DNA of 64,000 nt from contig NZ_JACXSI010000012.1 in NCBI RefSeq assembly GCF_014712675.1, positions 1-64,000 of the forward strand, written 5' to 3'. This stretch comes from Peribacillus faecalis (lineage in GTDB: Bacteria; Bacillota; Bacilli; Bacillales; DSM-1321). The position numbers and the translations under genes are program-made. Within the stretch, counting starts at the first letter, position 1; each line of letters starts with the position of its first letter. A model generated the notes under the pieces. It saw nothing but the letters and a program-made list of their open reading frames with translations. It did no database searches and was not told the DNA's origin. Positions 1 to 8,208 of the stretch are shown here, piece by piece.

Positions 1-108
1 CTCCAGCCCTTACCTCACGATAAGTACCTTGCGCTTCCTTAGTGGTTAGTCGATGTGTACCCCCACAGCGGACTTTCACCGCCTAGATAGTTGCCATGCC
101 TGGCACAC
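1..108 (-). mobile_element. Class C (IIC) group II intron, 5' end only; runs off the left edge
   Basis: Read on the minus strand, the sequence starts GTGTGCCAGGCATGG at 108 and continues with GGCGGTGAAAGTCC and AAGGAAGCGCAAGG. From memory this matches the start and domain I of bacterial class C group II introns; the Oceanobacillus iheyensis IIC intron also begins GTGTGCC-GGCATGG and carries a GGTGA-AGTCC segment. The 5' splice boundary lies four bases after a terminator T-run (113-136), and class C introns are known to insert just 3' of intrinsic terminators. Only the first 108 bases are visible, so the reverse transcriptase ORF and 3' end cannot be assessed. Confidence 0.8.
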
Positions 109-112
109 TAAC

Positions 113-136
113 AAAAAAGAGCTGTTCACAGCCCTT
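113..136 (-). terminator. Intrinsic terminator of the small gene at 180-368; intron target
   Basis: On the minus strand GGGCTGT-GA-ACAGCTC is followed by six T. It lies about 45 bases after the stop of the gene at 180-368 and immediately before the group II intron boundary. Confidence 0.8.
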
Positions 137-179
137 TGTATCAAAGTAAAGCTCCTGATAGAGAAAATACATTGAATCA

Positions 180-368
180 TCACTTAAGTAATATCCAATC
201 TTCGAAGACCGCATTATCTTCTAAATCAAAATGATACTTCGCAAACCGGACAAATCCTTCTGAATCCACTTCTTTATATTGATAATACTCATAATAAAGG
301 TCTGCCTTATCCTCGAATCCATGGGTGTTGTTTTTATAATTGACAAAAATCGCCCAAATGACCACCAT
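180..368 (-). CDS. Small hypothetical acidic protein (62 aa)
   Basis: A 62-residue protein I do not recognise. It starts MVVIWAIFVNYKN and the remainder is rich in Asp, Glu and Tyr. AGGGAAAAG six bases upstream of the ATG is an acceptable ribosome binding site, and an intrinsic terminator follows about 45 bases after the stop. These two signals on the same strand are the reason for accepting it as a gene. It is divergent from the histidine kinase at 476. No function can be proposed. Confidence 0.5.
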   Translation of the reverse strand: MVVIWAIFVNYKNNTHGFEDKADLYYEYYQYKEVDSEGFVRFAKYHFDLEDNAVFEDWILLK

Positions 369-390
369 TCTTTTCCCTAAAATTTCACAG

Positions 391-420
391 TTGAAAAACT
401 ATATAATCCCTTCGTATTAT
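391..420 (+). promoter_or_regulatory. Putative sigma-A promoter of the histidine kinase
   Basis: TTGAAA (391-396), an 18-base spacer and TATTAT (415-420), 56 bases upstream of the kinase start. No operator is apparent. Confidence 0.45.
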
Positions 421-475
421 AGATACGGAAATTAAATAATAAATATAAATCGTACTAGAAGGTGATAAAAATAGT

Positions 476-1891
476 ATGAAAAAAACTAAACATTTGTGCT
501 TGAATACGAAGTTTGACAAAAGCATTAAACTAAAGTCTTCATTAATCATTATAATATCTATTTTACTTATTACATTTACATATGGTATATTAGGCGACTT
601 TTATTTATACTCACTAGAAAATCAAATGAAAAAATCTGTTACTAATATACTAATAGACATTGAAAATAATTATAGCTCTTTAGAAGAAATAAGATATTGG
701 ACAGAGAGGAATTTGAACTTAAATATTTATACTCTTGATAGCATAGAAACTCTGCTAGATAAGATACCGCCAAGTATAAATAAAAATAAAGTTCTCTCCA
801 CTAGTGATTTAGAGATGTTGAATAGTGGTAATACGGTCATCAATAAAGTAGATTCTTTAGATCAATCTCAATATCTTAAATTATTTATATTTATTCACCC
901 AATCATAAAAAATGATCAACTGGAAAATCTTTTATTTGTTCATGTTCCGTACAGCTATTTGGAAAGAGAAAAAGTTATTTTTACAAGGGTGAAATTCCTT
1001 TTTGCTATTTTAGCTGTCGGAATAACGATTCTTACATTCTGGATGATATTCGGAAAGTCATATCGGCAATTACAAGACATTAAGTTGGCAGTCATTGAAG
1101 TTTCAAAAGGGAACTTTGACGCAAAGATTATAGGAAACAGCAGAGATGAAGTTGGTGAAATTTCGGAAGCGTTTAATGTGATGTCCACAAAATTAAAAGG
1201 TGAACAAAATCGAACAAAGGAGTTCATGGAGGACTTCTCCCATGAAATAAAATCCCCCCTCACTCTTGTTAAAAGCTACAATCAAGCTTTGATGGATAAT
1301 ATGATGCAAGACCCAGAAGAACTACAAAAATGCTATCAGTTGATCGACCGAGAGATGAACAGAATGCAGAAACTACTCCAGAACTTTTTGGATTTTACAA
1401 AGCTAGATGCACAGTCAATAGAGTTGGTAAAACACCCAATTGTCTTTGCACAAACCATAGAAGATATCATGTCGATATACGAGCTTGGCTTCAAAGACAA
1501 TAATGTTAAGCTGGATATGAAGTTAGATTACGATGTCATTATTTCTGCTGATGAAGATAGACTAGAACAAATCATCCAGAATATCATTAATAATGCCATT
1601 AAATATTCAAAGGAAGCTCCTCATATTCAAATGACATTGGAACGTAACGAAACCTCTTGTATATTAACGATTTCTGATAATGGTGTAGGCATAAGTGAAG
1701 AGCACTTAGCCATAATTACTAATCGATTTGTACGTGTGAATAAAGTACGTTCACGCCAAGAAGGCGGGACTGGTTTAGGCTTGTCTATTGTCGAGAAACT
1801 AATGGAATTACATGAAGGAAAGATGATTATTGAAAGTCAATTAGGCGTAGGAACGACAGTTAAATTAGAGTTTCCTATTTTAATTGATTAA
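476..1891 (+). CDS. HAMP-domain sensor histidine kinase (orphan)
   Basis: Membrane sensor kinase of the EnvZ/OmpR-partner type, 471 aa. A transmembrane helix at about residues 20-42 is followed by an extracytoplasmic sensor region of some 130 residues. A second helix (about 172-192) leads into a HAMP linker ending in VSKGNFDAKI..DEVGEI. The phospho-acceptor H-box FSHEIKSPLT contains His256. The ATP-binding domain has an N-box NIINNAIKYS (about 367-376), G1 box SDNGVG (about 400) and G2 box GGTGLGLS (about 430). The start is supported by AAGGTGAT upstream. No response regulator gene lies next to it: upstream is a divergent small gene beside a group II intron, downstream is a Fur-controlled operon with its own promoter. 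Its signal and partner cannot be inferred. Confidence 0.9.
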   Translation: MKKTKHLCLNTKFDKSIKLKSSLIIIISILLITFTYGILGDFYLYSLENQMKKSVTNILIDIENNYSSLEEIRYWTERNLNLNIYTLDSIETLLDKIPPSINKNKVLSTSDLEMLNSGNTVINKVDSLDQSQYLKLFIFIHPIIKNDQLENLLFVHVPYSYLEREKVIFTRVKFLFAILAVGITILTFWMIFGKSYRQLQDIKLAVIEVSKGNFDAKIIGNSRDEVGEISEAFNVMSTKLKGEQNRTKEFMEDFSHEIKSPLTLVKSYNQALMDNMMQDPEELQKCYQLIDREMNRMQKLLQNFLDFTKLDAQSIELVKHPIVFAQTIEDIMSIYELGFKDNNVKLDMKLDYDVIISADEDRLEQIIQNIINNAIKYSKEAPHIQMTLERNETSCILTISDNGVGISEEHLAIITNRFVRVNKVRSRQEGGTGLGLSIVEKLMELHEGKMIIESQLGVGTTVKLEFPILID

Positions 1892-1921
1892 CAAAACAAA
1901 TGCGCAAAAGTCCATGCTTTC

Positions 1922-1950
1922 TTGTCATTCTGTCCATTCCTATGTATATA
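1922..1950 (+). promoter_or_regulatory. Putative sigma-A promoter of the feu operon
   Basis: TTGTCA (1922-1927), 17-base spacer, TATATA (1945-1950). Transcription would begin near 1957, just upstream of the Fur box. Confidence 0.5.
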
Positions 1951-1977
1951 AACAAGTGATAAAATAACTAACAGAAA

Positions 1978-1992
1978 TGATAATCATTATCA
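1978..1992 (+). promoter_or_regulatory. Fur box of the feu operon
   Basis: TGATAATCATTATCA is a perfect 7-1-7 inverted repeat, the Bacillus Fur consensus. It lies between the putative promoter and the feuA start, so the ferric siderophore operon is expected to be repressed when iron is sufficient. Confidence 0.9.
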
Positions 1993-2015
1993 ATTATATT
2001 TTAGGAGTGGAATAC

Positions 2016-2984
2016 ATGAAGAAACATTGGGGATTTGCTGCAGCAGCTCTTTTAACATTTGCTTTAACAGGCTGCGGTTCAACGAAAGAGACAGAAAAAG
2101 CGGACGTTAAAGAGCAGACAGCTTCCGAGACCGAAACAAAAAATGAAACACAAACAATTTCTTACTTAGGTGTTGATTATACAGTACCAGGTGAAGTAAA
2201 CAACATCGTAGCGGCAAGCTTGGAGGCAATGGAAGACGCAGCAATGCTAGGCATTAAACCAGTCGGTGCTCTAGCAATAGCCGGTGCCCTGCCTGAATAC
2301 TTGGCAAAAGACTTAGAAGGCGCTGCATTAATCGGCGACAAAAAAGAACCGAATGCCGAGGCGATTTTAGCGCTTAATCCGGATGTAATTGTCGGCACAT
2401 CTAAATGGGATGAAGTAACAATGGAAAAACTGAACAAAATCCAAACAACAATACCATACTCCCACATCTCAACAAACTGGAAAGACAATCTGATTGCACT
2501 TGGACAGCTTGCAGACAAAGAAGTGGATGCTGAAAAAATCATCGCTGACTACGAAGCGAAAGTGGCTGAATCGCAAGTCAAAGCGGCCGAACAATTAAAA
2601 GATAAAACCATTTTAATTATCCGTGTTCGTGGTGGCTTGATGAACATCTATCCTGCCGGAGTTTACTTAAACCCTGTCCTATATGAAGATTTAGGCGCTC
2701 CTGTACCAGATGTGGTGGCAAAAGCAGAAGCTCAAGCAGAACTTTCACTAGAAGCATTAGCTGAAGTTAATCCTGATGCCATCTTCCTACAATTCGAAAC
2801 ATCTGAAAATGCCGATGCTCCAAAAGCTTTAGAGGAACTGCAAAACAATGCAATTTTCCAAAGTTTAAATGCTGTGAAAAACAATCAAGTATTCATCAAT
2901 GCCATAGACCCGCTTGCCCAAGGCGGTACAGCTTGGTCTAAAGTTAAGTTCTTAGATGCAGCAGCTGAACAATTATTGAAGTAA
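2016..2984 (+). CDS. feuA: Siderophore-binding lipoprotein FeuA-like
   Basis: Substrate-binding lipoprotein for ferric catecholate siderophores (bacillibactin/enterobactin type), 322 aa. A lipoprotein signal ends in the lipobox LTGC, so Cys about 20 anchors it to the membrane; an Asp/Glu/Thr-rich linker follows. The periplasmic-binding fold of the class III type matches B. subtilis FeuA in remembered stretches: EAMEDAAMLG, the HISTNWKDN segment and the near-identical C-terminal DPLAQGGTAWSKVKF. The ATG at 2016 is chosen over the in-frame ATG at 1977 because AGGAGTGG precedes it and the earlier start falls in the Fur box. First gene of an operon with two permeases and an ATPase. Confidence 0.92.
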   Translation: MKKHWGFAAAALLTFALTGCGSTKETEKADVKEQTASETETKNETQTISYLGVDYTVPGEVNNIVAASLEAMEDAAMLGIKPVGALAIAGALPEYLAKDLEGAALIGDKKEPNAEAILALNPDVIVGTSKWDEVTMEKLNKIQTTIPYSHISTNWKDNLIALGQLADKEVDAEKIIADYEAKVAESQVKAAEQLKDKTILIIRVRGGLMNIYPAGVYLNPVLYEDLGAPVPDVVAKAEAQAELSLEALAEVNPDAIFLQFETSENADAPKALEELQNNAIFQSLNAVKNNQVFINAIDPLAQGGTAWSKVKFLDAAAEQLLK

Positions 2985-2992
2985 TGACCCTT

Positions 2993-3027
2993 AGGGCTTT
3001 CTCCACATGGAGGAGCCCTTCTCTTTT
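2993..3027 (+). terminator. Intercistronic terminator-like hairpin after feuA
   Basis: AGGGCT/AGCCCT with inner CTCC/GGAG pairs and a following TTCTCTTTT. It lies between feuA and feuB. Partial termination here would make more binding protein than permease, which is common in binding-protein-dependent ABC operons. Confidence 0.6.
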
Positions 3028-3041
3028 GTGAGGTGGAACTT

Positions 3042-4049
3042 TTGAAAAATTCAGTCTGGATACCGTCTGCTATTTTGACGCTATCTCCTTTTTTTATCTT
3101 GGCTATTGCGTTTCTTTCTATTTTATATGGCGCAAAGGACATTCATTGGCTGACGATTTGGGAAGCAATCAGCACTTTTGAAAAAACTAATGTCGACCAT
3201 CAAATCATCTGGACATCACGGATTCCTCGCATCGCCGCTGTTCTGCTTGTCGGCGCCTTTTTAGCAGTTGCGGGAGCCATCATGCAAGGGATTACCCGCA
3301 ACTATTTGGCTTCCCCATCCTTGATGGGCGTCAATGATGGTTCGGCATTCGTCATTACCATTGCGCTCGTATTTTTCCCGGGATTGCCGAATTATCAATT
3401 GATATTACTGTCAATGCTCGGCTCAGCACTTGGAGCAGGCATCGTGTTCGGCTTCGGCTCCTTGATCAAAAATGGTCTTTCACCAGTGCGTCTTGCCATT
3501 ATCGGTACTGTCATCGGTACGTTCTTAAGCAGTATCGCTACCGCCATTGCGATGTATTTTCAAGTATCACAAACAGTCAGCGCTTGGTATAACACGAAGG
3601 TGCACACCGTTGATCCGGACATGCTGATGCTCTCCATCCCATTCGGCATTATAGGGCTTGTGCTCGCCCTTCTATCAGCACGCGCGATAACGATTACTTC
3701 GCTCGGTGAGGATATCGCAATCGGTCTCGGACAGAAAACAAAAGCAGTGCGTATCACCAGCATGCTCTCCGTTGTCTGCCTAACCGGAACAGCAGTCGCG
3801 CTCGTCGGGAAAATTGCCTTTGTCGGCTTAGTCATTCCGCATATTACCCGGATGATTGTCGGAGCGGATTATCGCTTTATCATTCCGTGCGCTGCGGTCA
3901 TCGGCGCCTTTTTCTTAGCGTTGTGCGATGTTATCAGCCGGTTCATCAACTTTCCGTTTGAAACACCGATTGGCGTCGTGACTGCTTTGATTGGCGTGCC
4001 GTTCTTCTTATATTTGATTCGCAAGCATGGAGGTGAAAAGCATGCGTAA
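3042..4049 (+). CDS. feuB: Iron-siderophore ABC permease FeuB-like
   Basis: FecCD-family integral membrane permease, 335 aa, with about nine to ten hydrophobic segments. It contains SRIPRIAAVLLVGAFLAVAG and the MQGITRNYLASPSLMGV segment, both matching my memory of B. subtilis FeuB, and VPHITRMIVG, which is typical of the ATPase-coupling region. I place the start at TTG 3042 because GAGGTGG lies at proper distance; the GTG at 3033 overlaps this Shine-Dalgarno sequence. It overlaps feuC by eight bases. It forms the translocation channel with FeuC. Confidence 0.9.
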   Translation: MKNSVWIPSAILTLSPFFILAIAFLSILYGAKDIHWLTIWEAISTFEKTNVDHQIIWTSRIPRIAAVLLVGAFLAVAGAIMQGITRNYLASPSLMGVNDGSAFVITIALVFFPGLPNYQLILLSMLGSALGAGIVFGFGSLIKNGLSPVRLAIIGTVIGTFLSSIATAIAMYFQVSQTVSAWYNTKVHTVDPDMLMLSIPFGIIGLVLALLSARAITITSLGEDIAIGLGQKTKAVRITSMLSVVCLTGTAVALVGKIAFVGLVIPHITRMIVGADYRFIIPCAAVIGAFFLALCDVISRFINFPFETPIGVVTALIGVPFFLYLIRKHGGEKHA

Positions 4050-5067
4050 CGTGACTCGAATGAGCGTCATTATGCTGTCGCTTTTCCTGTTATTACTCAT
4101 TGCCGCCTATTTGCATCTAACGAATGGCATGTTTGATATCAAGGTGCCAGACGTTGTGAAAACGTTGCTGCGAATGGATGTAAATGAACAGTTTGACCTT
4201 GTCATCTTTGAATTCCGTCTTCCTAGGATTGTCATTGCCGCTCTTGTCGGAATCGGACTTGCGATGGCAGGTGTTGTGCTTCAGGGCATTACCCGCAACG
4301 GTCTCGCTGACCCAGGCATTTTAGGCATCAACTCCGGTGCCGGAGCAGCAATCGTATTGTTTATGTTCATTTTCCATATGCAAATCATGAATGCTGACCT
4401 TTCTAGCTGGGCTTCGATTTTAATGATGCCGCTCTTCGGTTTTGTCGGAGGCACGATTGCCGCAGCGCTGATTTTCTTTTTTGCGATGAAAAATGGCCAC
4501 CTTGACATGCAGCGCCTTATTTTAACCGGTATTGCCATTAACAGTGGTTTCGGTGCCCTATCAATGTACATATCGTTAAAGATGAACGAAAAAGATTTCG
4601 AATCGGCTGCCGTTTGGATGAACGGCTCGATCTATAACGCCAACTGGATTTTTATACTGGCGATGCTCCCTTGGCTTCTTACGCTCGGCTTTTATGTATA
4701 TAAAAAAGCCTATTTGCTCGATTATTTCCAGCTCGAGGAGTCAAGCATCACAAGTCTTGGCATTGCGGTAGAAAAAGAGAAAATCAAGTTGTTGCTCGCA
4801 AGCGTCGGCTTGGTCAGCGCCTGCGTATCCGTATCCGGCAGCATCGGTTTCATCGGATTGATGGCGCCGCACATTGCCCGCCAGCTAGTCGGCATACAGC
4901 ACCGGCTCATCATGCCTGTCAGTGCCCTCATCGGTGCTGCTTTGCTCGTATTTTCGGACTTCATCGCCAAATCGATTTTTGCTCCGTCCGAGTTGTCCGT
5001 CGGTATTGTCGTTTCAATTATCGGCATCCCTTATTTCTTATATTTGCTCGTCAAATCGAAAGTATAG
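4042..5067 (+). CDS. feuC: Iron-siderophore ABC permease FeuC-like
   Basis: Second FecCD-family permease, 341 aa, with multiple membrane helices. EFRLPRIVIAALVGIGLAMAG, VLQGITRNGLADPGILGINS and the coupling segment APHIARQLVG are typical of the family. The ATG at 4042 follows GGAGGTGAAAAGC and is preferred to the ATG at 4027, which lies inside the ribosome binding site region. Translation is probably coupled to feuB through the overlapping ATGCGTAA. It should pair with FeuB in the inner-membrane channel. Confidence 0.9.
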   Translation: MRNVTRMSVIMLSLFLLLLIAAYLHLTNGMFDIKVPDVVKTLLRMDVNEQFDLVIFEFRLPRIVIAALVGIGLAMAGVVLQGITRNGLADPGILGINSGAGAAIVLFMFIFHMQIMNADLSSWASILMMPLFGFVGGTIAAALIFFFAMKNGHLDMQRLILTGIAINSGFGALSMYISLKMNEKDFESAAVWMNGSIYNANWIFILAMLPWLLTLGFYVYKKAYLLDYFQLEESSITSLGIAVEKEKIKLLLASVGLVSACVSVSGSIGFIGLMAPHIARQLVGIQHRLIMPVSALIGAALLVFSDFIAKSIFAPSELSVGIVVSIIGIPYFLYLLVKSKV

Positions 5068-5079
5068 GAGGAACATTAC

Positions 5080-5865
5080 ATGACAACCGCATTCCGCGTG
5101 GAAAACTTAACAGCCGGTTATGAAAAGGTGACAATTTTTGAAAATTTAAACATCGCGATTCCGAAGGGGAAAATTACAACCATCATCGGTCCGAACGGCT
5201 GCGGCAAATCAACCTTACTGAAAACGATTGGCCGCATTTTAAAGAAGGAGCACGGTGACATTTACTTGCAGGAACAAAATATGCAAAACATGTCGACTAA
5301 AGAAATTGCCAAACATCTCGCTATTCTTTCACAGTCGCCTTCTGCCCCACTTCAGCTCAAAGTGGAAGAACTGATTTCTTACGGACGCTACCCGCACCGT
5401 AAAAACGTCACGCGACTTTCTCCAAAGGATCAGGAAATGATTGAATGGGCGATGGAAGTCACACATACAACTGAATTCCGCAGCCGAGAACTCGCACAGC
5501 TATCCGGCGGTCAACGCCAACGTGTCTGGCTCGCCATGGCACTCGCCCAGGAAACCGACATGCTCCTGCTCGATGAACCGACTACTTATTTGGACATGGC
5601 TCATCAGCTTGAGGTGCTTCACATCGTCCGCGACCTGAACGAGAATCACGGCTGCACCATCGTCATGGTACTGCACGATATCAACCACGCCGCTCGCTTC
5701 TCCCACGAACTCATCGCGATGCGAGCTGGCAAAGTTGTCGAATGCGGTACCCCTTTGGAAATCATCACGCCAAGCATTCTAAAGGCTGTCTTCCAAATCG
5801 ACGCCAAAATTTTGCATGACGAGGAACTGGAATCGCCTGTTTGTTATACGTATGATGTGTTTTAA
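5080..5865 (+). CDS. yusV: Siderophore ABC transporter ATPase YusV-like
   Basis: FepC/FecE-type ATPase, 261 aa, energising ferric siderophore import. Walker A GPNGCGKST (about 37-45), ABC signature LSGGQRQR (about 141-148), Walker B MLLLDEP (about 161-167) and the H-loop VLHDINHA are all intact. It follows feuC after 12 bases with AGGAGG. In B. subtilis the Feu permease uses the separately encoded YusV ATPase. Here a YusV-like ATPase is within the same operon, giving a complete importer under one Fur box. Confidence 0.9.
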   Translation: MTTAFRVENLTAGYEKVTIFENLNIAIPKGKITTIIGPNGCGKSTLLKTIGRILKKEHGDIYLQEQNMQNMSTKEIAKHLAILSQSPSAPLQLKVEELISYGRYPHRKNVTRLSPKDQEMIEWAMEVTHTTEFRSRELAQLSGGQRQRVWLAMALAQETDMLLLDEPTTYLDMAHQLEVLHIVRDLNENHGCTIVMVLHDINHAARFSHELIAMRAGKVVECGTPLEIITPSILKAVFQIDAKILHDEELESPVCYTYDVF

Positions 5866-5899
5866 GCGGGGCAGGTTTTCTGTCCCGCTTCTTTTTCTT
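5866..5899 (+). terminator. Terminator of the feu operon
   Basis: GCGGG(GCAGG) / (CTGT)CCCGC stem followed by TTCTTTTTCTTTT, directly after the ATPase stop. Confidence 0.85.
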
Positions 5900-5961
5900 T
5901 TACAACCAAGTTCGCAAATGAGGTAATATATGTAATATCAAGAGATTAAGAGGAGAATCTG

Positions 5962-6417
5962 ATGTCTAAAGTCACCTTAACAAACATGTGCATGATTTAT
6001 AATGAAGAAACGAATCAAGTATTAGTTCAAAACAGATTGAAATCTTGGAAAGGCATCGCATTTCCCGGAGGAAAAGTCGAGGATGGTGAAAGCTTAATAG
6101 ATTCGGCAATCCGAGAAATAAAAGAAGAAACCGGTTTAACCGTATCACATTTAGAACCATGCGGTGTAATAAACTGGTTTAACAATGAAACCGGTGAAAG
6201 ATATTTTGTGTTCAACTATAGAACGGATGTATATAGCGGAGAGCTGCTCGAGCATACCGATGAAGGCACTGTATTTTGGGTAAATAGAGAGGATCTGCCG
6301 AAACTTAATCTCGCCGAAGGAATGCAGGAAAGATTGCCGATGTTCCTAGATAAAGCTTATTCGGAAGGCTTCGCTGTCTGGAACAATCATGAACCTGGTC
6401 ATATAAAATGGCAATAA
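5962..6417 (+). CDS. Nudix hydrolase (MutT family)
   Basis: A 151-residue Nudix hydrolase. The Nudix box runs from GGKVEDGE at about residue 36 to REIKEETGL at about 59 and keeps the G-x5-E-x7-RE-x2-EE-x-G pattern, including the catalytic glutamates. Proteins of this form are often annotated as 8-oxo-dGTP diphosphatases, but the substrate cannot be read from the sequence. The start follows AGAGGAGAATCTG. It appears monocistronic: a terminator precedes it and a convergent gene follows. Confidence 0.85.
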   Translation: MSKVTLTNMCMIYNEETNQVLVQNRLKSWKGIAFPGGKVEDGESLIDSAIREIKEETGLTVSHLEPCGVINWFNNETGERYFVFNYRTDVYSGELLEHTDEGTVFWVNREDLPKLNLAEGMQERLPMFLDKAYSEGFAVWNNHEPGHIKWQ

Positions 6418-6431
6418 AACTTTGTCTTCAA

Positions 6432-6463
6432 AAGAAAACCTATCCGCGGATTAGCGAATAGGT
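6432..6463 (-). terminator. Terminator of the DUF2639 gene
   Basis: On the minus strand ACCTAT-T-CGC / GCG-G-ATAGGT is followed by TTTTCTTTT. It lies between two convergent genes and could also act weakly on the plus strand. Confidence 0.6.
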
Positions 6464-6507
6464 ATATAAGTTGCGATTCTCTACATCTACTTATTATCTC
6501 GGGCCGC

Positions 6508-6657
6508 TTACTTTTCTGTTATCGGTCCGACATGCGTTACATACAACCCTCGAAGAATATACGTCCTAAACGACTCCAGCTTGCGGCCTTCGTGCTTAAT
6601 ATAGCCCACCTCTTTCAACTTCGAAACATACCAACCTTTAGAATGAGCAAATGCCAT
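6508..6657 (-). CDS. DUF2639 small protein (YflJ-like)
   Basis: A 49-residue protein starting MAFAHSKGWYVSKLKE and containing the EGRKLESFRTYILR segment. From memory this matches the small Bacillus DUF2639/YflJ family (SKGWYV..LK...EGRKLE.yKT). The ATG at 6657 is chosen over the upstream one at 6762 because a strong GGGGGGATTT lies directly before it and the family starts there. Function is unknown in the family. Confidence 0.75.
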   Translation of the reverse strand: MAFAHSKGWYVSKLKEVGYIKHEGRKLESFRTYILRGLYVTHVGPITEK

Positions 6658-6837
6658 AACAAATCCCCCCAAAGTTATAGTTGTATTCTTTGAAAGAATT
6701 CTAGATTTATTGACAAAATCCTCCAAACCTTTAAAAATATTTAAACCAAACCCGCCACACAATATTCATCCTCCCCACTCAATAAAGCAGTACAATATAA
6801 TTGCGTGAATATTAAAAAAAGAATGGGAGTTGACGAA

Positions 6838-8133
6838 ATGAAAACAAGTGAAACTGTCTTTGTAAATGAGTTTACGAATGGTATTTTAGATCCCGCGAAG
6901 CCAATGCTCGGACCTGTGAAAAACGGCAGCCATATCGTTGCTAACACAACGCCAGGTTGCTGGGGACCGATGATTACACCTTGTCTAAAGGGCGGCCATG
7001 AAGTGACAAAGCCAGTTATGGTAGAAGGAGCGGAAATCGGCGATGCCATCGCAATTCGCATTAAATCAATTCAAGTCACATCAATTGCGACAGCTTCCGG
7101 TAACGATAAGCCGATGGAAGGTCGTTTTCTAGGCGATCCTTTTGTGGCGCCAGTTTGCCCGAACTGCGGTACGATAAATGAAAATACCATCATTGAAGGC
7201 ATCGGACCGACAGCCGTGCGCTGTGCCAACTGTGGTGCTGACGTTACGCCATTTACGTTTACGAATGGTTACTCGATTACTTTCGATCATCACCATCAAG
7301 TCGGTGTCACATTACATAAAGAAGCGGCCGAAACGATTGCGCGTGACGGCCGCTCCTATATGAATACACCAGAACATTCAATTCAAAATCCGATTGTGAC
7401 GTTTGCTCCGCATGACTTGGTGGGTACTGTTGCCCGCATGCGTCCGTTCCTTGGCCAGCTCGGCACAACACCATCAAGACCTTTGCCTGATTCGCATAAT
7501 GCCGGCGACTTCGGTCAATTTCTGATTGGCGCACCGCACGATTACAGTGTGACAAAAGAACAACTGAACGAAGCAAAAACAGATGGCCATATGGACATTA
7601 ACCGCGCTCGTGCTGGAGCAGTTGTCATTTGCCCGGTAAAAGTGCCTGGCGGCGGCGTCTACTTAGGCGACATGCACGCTATGCAAGGCAACGGTGAAAT
7701 TGCCGGCCACACAACTGATGTTTCTGGTATTGCGACACTGCAGGTAAGCGTCATTAAAGGACTGAAGCTCGACGGCCCGATTATCCTGCCGGTTCCGGAA
7801 GATCTGCCTTATTTGGCTAAACCGTTATCTGCCGCTGAAAAACAAGCCGCTCTTCAGCTTGCGGAACAATGGGGTGTAAGTACGCTCGAGGAATCACTGC
7901 CACTTTCCTTCGTTGGAACAGGAGCGAACTTGAACGAAGCAACCGACAATGGCTTGCAGCGTGCTGCTGACGTGCTCGGCATCACCGTTCCGGAAGTGAT
8001 GAACAGAGCAACTATCACCGGCTCCATCGACATTGGACGTAATCCGGGTGTCATCACCGTGACGATCCTTGTGCCAGTCAATTACTTGGAAAAAGCGGGT
8101 CTGTTGGAGCTAGCCAAAGAGCAGTATTTATAG
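6838..8133 (+). CDS. Acetamidase/formamidase family protein
   Basis: A 431-residue member of the FmdA/AmdA amidase family, which hydrolyses formamide or short aliphatic amides to ammonia and the acid. Recognisable parts are TPGCWGPMITP near the N-terminus, the Gly/His-rich PGGGVYLGDMHAMQGNGEI centre and a C-terminal ATITGSIDIG region. Four cysteines arranged as C-P-N-C (107, 110) and C-A-N-C (129, 132) look like a small zinc-ribbon insertion. The ATG at 6838 follows GGGAGTTGACGAA and is preferred to the upstream in-frame ATG at 6805. It stands alone between divergent and terminator boundaries; the real substrate is not known. Confidence 0.85.
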   Translation: MKTSETVFVNEFTNGILDPAKPMLGPVKNGSHIVANTTPGCWGPMITPCLKGGHEVTKPVMVEGAEIGDAIAIRIKSIQVTSIATASGNDKPMEGRFLGDPFVAPVCPNCGTINENTIIEGIGPTAVRCANCGADVTPFTFTNGYSITFDHHHQVGVTLHKEAAETIARDGRSYMNTPEHSIQNPIVTFAPHDLVGTVARMRPFLGQLGTTPSRPLPDSHNAGDFGQFLIGAPHDYSVTKEQLNEAKTDGHMDINRARAGAVVICPVKVPGGGVYLGDMHAMQGNGEIAGHTTDVSGIATLQVSVIKGLKLDGPIILPVPEDLPYLAKPLSAAEKQAALQLAEQWGVSTLEESLPLSFVGTGANLNEATDNGLQRAADVLGITVPEVMNRATITGSIDIGRNPGVITVTILVPVNYLEKAGLLELAKEQYL

Positions 8134-8143
8134 AACTATTTGA

Positions 8144-8178
8144 TGAGCGCTCCCATTTTGGATGAGCGCTCATTTTTT
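8144..8178 (+). terminator. Terminator after the amidase gene
   Basis: TGAGCGCTC / GAGCGCTCA stem with a loop of about 11 bases and six following T. Confidence 0.85.
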
Positions 8179-8208
8179 ATTTCAATCGATCATAGAAAAG
8201 TCGGGAAC

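Noticed and set aside
1-108. tRNA or riboswitch at the left edge
   Set aside because: No cloverleaf or anticodon arm; the minus strand matches the start of a class C group II intron.
476-2984. Histidine kinase as part of the siderophore operon
   Set aside because: A separate promoter and a perfect Fur box stand before feuA, so joint transcription is not supported.
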